DNA from: Tieghemiomyces parasiticus
Taxonomy: Eukaryota; Kickxellomycota; Dimargaritomycetes; Dimargaritales; Dimargaritaceae
DNA: 22,415 nt
Direction of reading: 5' to 3'
NCBI GenBank assembly: GCA_027575765.1
Contig: JANBPT010000801.1
Span: forward strand, 1 to 22,415
The notes under the pieces are model-generated. The model did no database searches, had not been told where the DNA came from, and worked only from the letters and a program-made list of their open reading frames with translations. Both the position numbers and the translations under genes were made by a program. This document shows positions 17,901 through 22,415 of this stretch, piece by piece. Each line of letters starts with the position of its first letter. Position 1 is the first letter of the stretch.

Positions 17901-18960
17901 TTTAGACGTGTACCGCGGGGCTAAGACCGCCAAGGCGGCCGAATTTTCCACCCGTACGCACTACGGGTCCGGTAAACACCTTAGCCGTCCCGAAGCCGAA
18001 CGATTGTTCCACCACCTGGTGTTCCGGACCGTCCTACGTGAACATTGTGAGGCTAACGGAATGGGGTTTGTCAACTCCTATGTAGGGCTGGGTCCCAGTG
18101 CTGATCGGCTGCTGAACGGTGAGATTCGGATTGCGATGCCTGTGGCCAGGACCAAGGCTGCCGCTAGCGGTGATGGCGGTGTTGTGAGGCGGACAAAGAC
18201 CGTCGGGGTGGCGCGGGTTGCCTTACCACCGTCCTTACCGACCAACTCACCACCAGTGACAGCTGCTACAGTACCAAATACCAGGCGAATGGCCGCAGCA
18301 AAGCAAGCAATTAGATCACCAGCAGCCCCCACCATCAGCGCGGCTCCTCTCTCACGTACCACCGACTCCGTTATGGCGTCGACCCCATCGAAACCGGCCG
18401 CCCGCCGCAAGGTGGCTACGACAGCTTCTGGTCCTCAACCATCTGTCTTGAGAATACTGGATGACGACGACGACGGCGACGACGACCTGATTATGGCCGA
18501 CGGCAGCAGCGTCTTCACCCCCAAGTCAACGCCGACGCCACGGAAACGTGGCCGCGTGGCCCTCCCTGTGAATGACTTTGATAAGGACACACCTATGTTT
18601 GACGATACGCCCGGCCCGCAACCACCACCGGCCAAACGCAACCCATCCGAGACGGCTGTACGGACGACGGCGAGGCGGAGGGCGGCTAAACCGCTCATGA
18701 TTATTGATGACGACGACGACTATGATGGTGCTTATGGCGGTCCTAATGGTGACGACGACGACGATGGCGATGGCGACTTTGCCCCGGGAAATCACTTAGC
18801 AGCTTCGACGCGGGTGCTAACTCAGTCTCGCCATTTCGGAGCTGCAAGGTCCGTTGCGACGACGACAACGACCACGGCGATGAAGAGGACACCAGCCGCG
18901 GCGGCGACGGCGCTGTCCGGCCCTAACGGTGGTGGGTTTGTTTCATTATCAGGTAAGTGA
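14947..18960 (+). CDS. RecQ-family DNA helicase, Sgs1/BLM-like
   Basis: A 1337-residue ATP-dependent 3'-5' DNA helicase, nuclear by family, acting in recombination and replication-fork repair. Residues 1-500 are Pro/Ser-rich and probably disordered, with a likely coiled coil at about 313-378. The core has motif I PTGGGKS (Lys553), DEAH at 657-660, ALTATA, and QETGRAGRDG from 839. Zinc-binding cysteines are 899, 917, 921 and 924, and a degenerate RQC winged-helix region follows at about 980-1062. No HRDC domain is visible. The C-terminal 270 residues are disordered, with basic patches (PRKRGR, RRRAAKP) likely to be nuclear signals. Acidic runs preceded by hydrophobic residues at 158-163, 1167-1176 and 1250-1258 resemble SUMO-interacting motifs. 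Length and layout fit Sgs1/BLM better than short RecQ proteins. The stop lies inside a perfect GTAAGT donor, so the true C-terminus probably continues in another exon. Confidence 0.93.
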   Translation: MVANAVPENNLAAEFAHLQRAQHEFQVQYPPQAAPATGSGPQAPRFVPRNELGNVRYPSSQWSDLGRALRQSVAWRVPTITPSSPPRLPAACLMAPPVVTVPLPSQPPLSSSRPPSSAQGVAMAPPWASNSSSTSSSVPAPGLIPATPQHEPNTSYTVIDDDDFDESLVLVETPPLGPAQPPKSVTKPAYANGGHSTRPARSTVQPPGSTANQPLPPAVDYFELDSFGPDDIPFTDEEPLHSARSTPFSGLAGEPTTSSSPAGTWVKSPSRPSQMISSTQYLPSPLTRTPSLHAPPPPLPVPPSTLPPVLATGDTIQAQLAALIREKSQLSDQICDLEVLQDDPPAAQDPQELTREITRLRQRRVIVVRSISALQTQRPASPSTPGASSACAYQSPPYPSVPSLATAPQRTIPPEQGHPGPPSHHDFSIDGSDAMCVDAEAFLPELDSGFRTLLDTEHPAPARIFPLDDSDVTGAQVPRLTDGVELPAASYTLHTSDPTQLPGDKVHPWSREVDKVLKQVFKLKAFRSNQLAAVNATLGGQDVFVLMPTGGGKSLCYQLPALVNQGTTRGVTIVVSPLLSLMQDQVEHLLNWGIPAVCLTGTLNAEQRRFAFDQLRRPDLVLRLLYLTPEMINKSPQVQEAIDQLHRRRCLARFVVDEAHCLSQWGHDFRPDYKELGMLKQRWPGIPLMALTATANDKVRLDVMHNLHLDPQRCAVFVQSFNRQNLYYEVRHKNGKTIYADIYAFIKSQCPGQCGIIYCTSRRACEEMAAKLRSEYRMSVEHYHAGLEKDDRMRVQRDWQAGRLLVIVATVAFGMGIDKANVRFVVHHSLPKSLEGYYQETGRAGRDGQPAVCVLYYSYKDKSNIDWMIDQSEGDWAQKEQQRAALRQVIQFCENKTDCRRQLVLIYFGERFDPGLCRRTCDNCHTRGSFEERDFTEDARNVARLVKELTSGGPSFGESAPARRGRWGRGGGSGGGGLRMTLLQCLDVYRGAKTAKAAEFSTRTHYGSGKHLSRPEAERLFHHLVFRTVLREHCEANGMGFVNSYVGLGPSADRLLNGEIRIAMPVARTKAAASGDGGVVRRTKTVGVARVALPPSLPTNSPPVTAATVPNTRRMAAAKQAIRSPAAPTISAAPLSRTTDSVMASTPSKPAARRKVATTASGPQPSVLRILDDDDDGDDDLIMADGSSVFTPKSTPTPRKRGRVALPVNDFDKDTPMFDDTPGPQPPPAKRNPSETAVRTTARRRAAKPLMIIDDDDDYDGAYGGPNGDDDDDGDGDFAPGNHLAASTRVLTQSRHFGAARSVATTTTTTAMKRTPAAAATALSGPNGGGFVSLSGK

Positions 18961-19099
18961 GCCTTATCGACGTAGTTAGAGCTCTCCCTTTAGTCACCCG
19001 CTAACCTGTGTTACTGTGGTGAACATTATATATATATATATATATATACTAATTCATGATTACTTTGGTAACCCTCGAATTTCCTTGCGGATACACTAG
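18953..19099 (+). other. Possible last intron of RecQ gene
   Basis: The final codons of the long ORF overlap CAG-GTAAGTGAG, a near-perfect donor. A TACTAAT branch-like site lies at 19047-19053 and an acceptor ACACTAG ends at 19099, giving 147 bp. A nearer AG at about 18995 would add only three codons before a stop. Confidence 0.5.
19027..19048. repeat. (TA)11 microsatellite
   Basis: Eleven TA units, inside the proposed last RecQ intron and just before its branch-like TACTAAT. Confidence 0.95.
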
Positions 19100-19170
19100 C
19101 CGCAACCGTGGCGGTGAGCCCCCACACCCGACTTAAGACCAGCCTGGCCAAGTTTCAATACCAACCTTAG
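19100..19170 (+). CDS. Possible last exon of RecQ gene
   Basis: If the intron 18953-19099 is removed, the reading frame continues for 23 codons (ending SLAKFQYQP) to a TAG at 19168-19170, giving a protein of about 1358 residues. The tail is basic with aromatic residues at the end. No homology is recognised, so support is splice-site quality only. Confidence 0.4.
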
Positions 19171-19994
19171 CGTGAGGTGGTGTCAACCGATTGTCGTCTT
19201 ATTACTTTTATTGTCATAGAGCCCCCTCCCCTCCCGCTCCCTTGAATGGCTGGCCCTTTGTGCGTGTACCATAAAAAACACCGTACTTTACTTGTACCTT
19301 ACTCGACTAACGACCAAGGGGGTATTCTAGCAACTGCTAAATGACCTTACTATATACTGACCTACCCCCTTTTTTTGGATTGCCGGTGCGTTGAGCCCAA
19401 ATCCGTTCGAAAAGTTGCAGCCGCTCTTCTGTTGGCGCACCTCCGGGGCGGTCATTCTTCCCTCCTGCTTTTCTTGGACCGATCTCTTGTTGTACCCAGA
19501 CGGTGTGCTTTTCGTCCGCCATCCTTTTTCTTTTTCGTTGGGGGTGGGGCTAGTGCCTACCTCGCCGATTACGCCCACGTCTGCCTCGCCGAATCCTTGT
19601 AATCGTCCCAATGCATATTTCCTGTACGATCCAAGTTGATTTCCACTCGTGTCAAAGATTATCATCAATACTTGTAGATACGTGTACCACACGTGGGCAC
19701 TAGGGCTAGCTTCCATCCTTGGTAGATCGCTACCATCCATCCTGAAAAGTGTTGGAGAAGGGCCTTGGTTGGAATAAGCTGGTATACTTTTTTTTTTCGT
19801 AGTTACGCAATGTACTCGCCCAGCCCTTCACCTTAGCCAGGGTCACATCAGGGCTAACCGACGCTATTCCAAGCGTGGTTGCATACAAGCGAAAGAACGC
19901 AGAAAATGAAAGTTATTATAAAGGCATCCGCTCCCCTACGGCAGTGTAAGGCTTGTCCTCCCCTTAGCTCTAATATGCTTCATATTTGTACTAG
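19171..19994. other. Noncoding stretch after RecQ gene
   Basis: No supportable gene. A 137-codon minus-strand frame (19327-19740) shows no recognisable domain. The right end probably holds an upstream exon of the broken gene that follows: GTGAGC at 19995 looks like a donor, with a tract and TTGCAG acceptor ending at 20093. Confidence 0.45.
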
Positions 19995-20093
19995 GTGAGC
20001 ACCATCTAGTTCCTGCAACGTTTACTATACCCCGCCACACATTTGCTCTTACCATTAACCTCTTTATATCTTGTCGTATTCTATTTCTTGCAG

Positions 20094-21269
20094 TCCATCC
20101 CCGACTAGTCTGTCTTTGAACAGCCTGCACCTCGCAGCTATGGCGTTTATCACCCGACCCTCGCTTGGCATGCTAGTCCTCGCGCTTACCTCCTCTATGG
20201 TCTTGTCTTCTAACGACGCGTATAGACGGTTCGATCTGGCCGCGCCAGCAGACTCAGATGGGATCGACATCCTAGCACAGTGCACCTGGTTCGATAGTCA
20301 TACCTGGTCGGGCCTTATTTCTATACCTGGCACTGAGGAAAACGCCCAACCCTTTGGCCAAAGTCCCTCACCGCCCTATCTACCTCTTGGCCCTTTTGAC
20401 GAGTATAATTTTTTCAAGGGGTAAGATGTATTACTATGGCCTTCGTATAGCACAGTGCCGATATTAGACCAGCGTGAACATTTGCTTATCACGAGGTATG
20501 TCAGCTCAGCAGCAGCCAACAGCCTCCACGGCGAGGTTGATCCGCTAGTAAGACAGAACGAGCCTCTGGCACCATGTCCCCCAAGCTTCCTGGTTGATAC
20601 CACTAGCTATCGGCAGTCCGGTTGACGGACGCTACCTCGCCGTTCCTCAAGCCCGCCAATTACGCACCCTAGGTCCCCAGAAGAGGTCATCTACGCCCTG
20701 GGTATGGAGGGACAACGATCAGTATATTACCCAGGCCGAACCACCACAGCTGAGACCCACAACGACAGCCTACCTGTAGAAAAATGTAAAGAAGTTTAGG
20801 CGCTTGGGATAGTCTCCCCGATTCCTTACAGCCGGAACTGCTGGAGGGCTGAAACGGCACGGCTACAAAACCATCTTAACACCTTTTACAAGCGTCTAGG
20901 TCCCGCAGGCGCAAAGGTTCCGGCAGGCGCCCCCTATACTTTCGTTTTTCAATTGTTATGATCTGATAATCAACGCAGGGTTGTCTCTGCGTTAGTAGCT
21001 CACATCAAGCGCTTACATAAGCAACCTGGTTTGTCCGATCGACTCTGCCGTACTTACTGGGATGCTAAATACCCTTGTGGGGTGACCGAAGTCGCTATGG
21101 ACCTAGATCATGACGACTGTGCAGAGCTGCCGACTCGTGCCGCCTAGGTAATAGATCCTGGGTAAAGTTCTTTGTAATTGATCCCAACGCATTCGGCAAA
21201 TCCGTCGAAACCATATTTGCCAAGGCGCACGCTAGCCGGACTTCCCAACGCACCCGAAAACAACTTTAA
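20094..21269 (+). pseudogene. Broken gene with Nse4-like pieces
   Basis: One frame runs from the TTGCAG acceptor at 20093 to 21147 and reads like protein, but it contains stops at 20422 (TAA), 20623 (TGA), 20797 (TAG), 20959 (TGA) and 21145 (TAG). The stretches between are 54-67 codons, well above the chance spacing of about 21. After the last stop the signal shifts frame: 21159-21269 encodes WVKFFVIDPNAFGKSVETIF and a short tail. That piece resembles the Nse4 C-terminal signature (F-V-x-D-P-x-S-F-x-x-T-V-E-N-x-F). The first piece (LAAMAFITRPSLGMLVL, about 20127-20177) resembles the Nse4 segment following V-T-R-P-S-E-A. Nse4 is the kleisin of the Smc5/6 complex. The stops plus a frame change suggest decay. 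A multi-exon gene that I have mis-parsed is the main alternative. Confidence 0.5.
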
Positions 21270-22077
21270 ATTAAAGGTAAACTAGGTGAACAAATATGAC
21301 CTGGGTTGATGCCTATGCCAAGGCATATAATGTACGAAGCCACCCGGATCGCAGGACCTTTGCATGAGATTAATGTGGTCGATTTTGTTATTTTCGTAGG
21401 GTCACTTACAGTGCTCGTTATGTGGTTTTATATAAAGGTTTACTGCTTGACCACCGTACCCTCGGAGCGAAGGGTCCATGGTGATGTCTGTTCTGGCCTC
21501 CAACCAATCAACACCAATTTAAGGGGGGACAGTGGAAAGCCACCCGGCGCTCTCGATGCGTACACCTTAGACATGTGCTAGAGGGCTTCCTTCACGTGCG
21601 AAACAGAGTGAGGGACTAGGGGACACGGTAGCAGGGAATAGGGCGGGGGTGCTTGACTGGCCATGTGTAGTGCCTATTAATTACACCGCTTCCTTCATGG
21701 ACCATCCAGCCGCAGAGTCTACCTAACACGGAGGCTCAGAGCCAGCACGAATATTAAGGAGGCTTGGTCGCGGCCATTTACACCACTCGCACACCCGGTG
21801 GCTGTTTTCCAGCCTTTTCGACCCAATAACGTCTCTACCTCCCTTCCAAGGCCTCCCCCCATCCCAGAGGACCGGAATGACCTCCTTGACCCTCTCTACT
21901 CCGCCTTTCCACATCCCCCCTCTCCCCACTCACAATCCGCTCTAGCTCGTTCATTCAGGCCACACGACACGCATTCGCCTCCTCTCCCCCACAGACCCCC
22001 CCCCCCTACTCGCCGTTGGACATCGCTACTTCACACCCATATACACGCGCGCGCGCAACCACATACCCATTACTGCC
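21270..22077. other. Region upstream of PEX19
   Basis: A plus-strand frame at 21306-21581 (91 codons) has one hydrophobic stretch but no recognisable domain, and I do not call it. From about 21830 the plus strand is pyrimidine-rich, with a C11 run at 21996-22006 and an alternating CG tract at 22046-22056 that could adopt Z-DNA. These probably form the PEX19 promoter and leader. Confidence 0.5.
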
Positions 22078-22415
22078 ATGGCCGACCCATCGAGACAACG
22101 GCCCGACGTGGATGACGACGACCTGGATGACCTGCTCGACAATGTACTTGACGATTTCCAAGCACATGCCACTAAGCCCCCCGGCTCGTCCGCATTCACC
22201 GATGCGAAGAAACCGACGCCCTTTGGGCCGGCACCCGCTAGTCAGTTATCTTCGAACGCCAAGGCAGCCTCCGAAGGCTCCGCCGCCTCGGCGGAGGCAT
22301 GGCTGACGGACGATTTTGAAGAGGAGTTTGCCCGGCAGCTGGCCGAGGGCATGGGTAGTCTCATGGGGGACCCCAGCGCGAACGATAAGGACGTCAAGTC
22401 GGCAATCGACAGTCT
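22078..22415 (+). CDS. PEX19: Peroxin PEX19, N-terminal part (runs off window)
   Basis: The first 112 residues of a protein cut by the window edge. PEX19 is the cytosolic chaperone and receptor that delivers peroxisomal membrane proteins to PEX3. Residues 12-28 hold the diagnostic acidic amphipathic helix (DDDLDDLLDNVLDDF) that binds PEX3. Residues 75-97 hold a second conserved helix (WLTDDFEEEFARQLAEGM), with a low-complexity Ala/Ser/Pro linker between. The remaining membrane-protein-binding domain and any CaaX box lie outside. The start is chosen because ATG has a good context (GCC-ATG-G) and the conserved helix begins ten residues later. The preceding leader is pyrimidine-rich. Confidence 0.85.
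   Translation, partial: MADPSRQRPDVDDDDLDDLLDNVLDDFQAHATKPPGSSAFTDAKKPTPFGPAPASQLSSNAKAASEGSAASAEAWLTDDFEEEFARQLAEGMGSLMGDPSANDKDVKSAIDS

Noticed and set aside
19327..19740. A 137-codon minus-strand ORF after the RecQ gene
   Set aside because: No recognisable motif and overlapping open frames on the other strand; it looks like chance.
20094..21147. Alternative genetic code (stops read as sense) in the Nse4-like region
   Set aside because: All three stop codons occur in this frame, while ILV3 (TAA), the MARVEL gene (TAG) and the RecQ ORF or its extended form end normally, so decay is simpler.
21306..21581. A 91-codon plus-strand ORF with one hydrophobic stretch
   Set aside because: A single possible TM segment is weak evidence, and the rest is unlike any family I know. 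It may be debris of the preceding broken gene.

Overview
The window looks like nuclear DNA of a fungus. Supporting signs are genes split by short introns with GTAAGT-type donors, a mitochondrially targeted dihydroxy-acid dehydratase, a MARVEL-type membrane protein, a Sgs1/BLM-like RecQ helicase, a peroxin PEX19, scattered 5S rRNA genes and solo LTRs of retrotransposons. I cannot name the species; an early-diverging lineage is possible but not shown.

Layout. 1-1220: upstream DNA with no supportable gene, but one consensus Gcn4-type site. 1221-3681: ILV3 in four exons. 3682-10650: an AT-richer, CpG-poor, repeat-filled block containing a tRNA-Lys(TTT) gene, one intact-looking 5S rRNA gene, two degenerate 5S-like copies (all on the minus strand), and nine LTR-like elements of three clear families plus one candidate family. 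10650-13254: noncoding sequence and the pyrimidine-rich leader of the next gene. 13255-14109: four-TM MARVEL-type protein. 14947-18960: large RecQ helicase, probably with one more small 3' exon. About 20094-21269: a broken gene with Nse4-like pieces at both ends. 22078 to the window end: the start of PEX19.

The main discovery is the organisation of the repeat block. Solo LTRs are stacked end to end immediately upstream of Pol III genes, separated only by copies of the same 4-bp target. Beside the 5S gene the order is GAGA-LTR-GAGA-LTR-GAGA-LTR-GAGA-(t)-LTR, with three families represented. Beside tRNA-Lys the first LTR is flanked by GGTA on both sides and followed by more LTRs. A third LTR abuts a decayed 5S copy at the matching position. 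This is what repeated integration at a Pol III start site would leave, as known for Ty3-like elements, with each newcomer pushing older copies outward. CpG content falls with distance from the Pol III gene, as that model predicts.

The protein genes are housekeeping genes: branched-chain amino-acid synthesis, membrane organisation, genome maintenance and peroxisome biogenesis. They show no operon-like link. The RecQ gene and the Nse4-like remnant both point to genome maintenance, but their adjacency may be chance.
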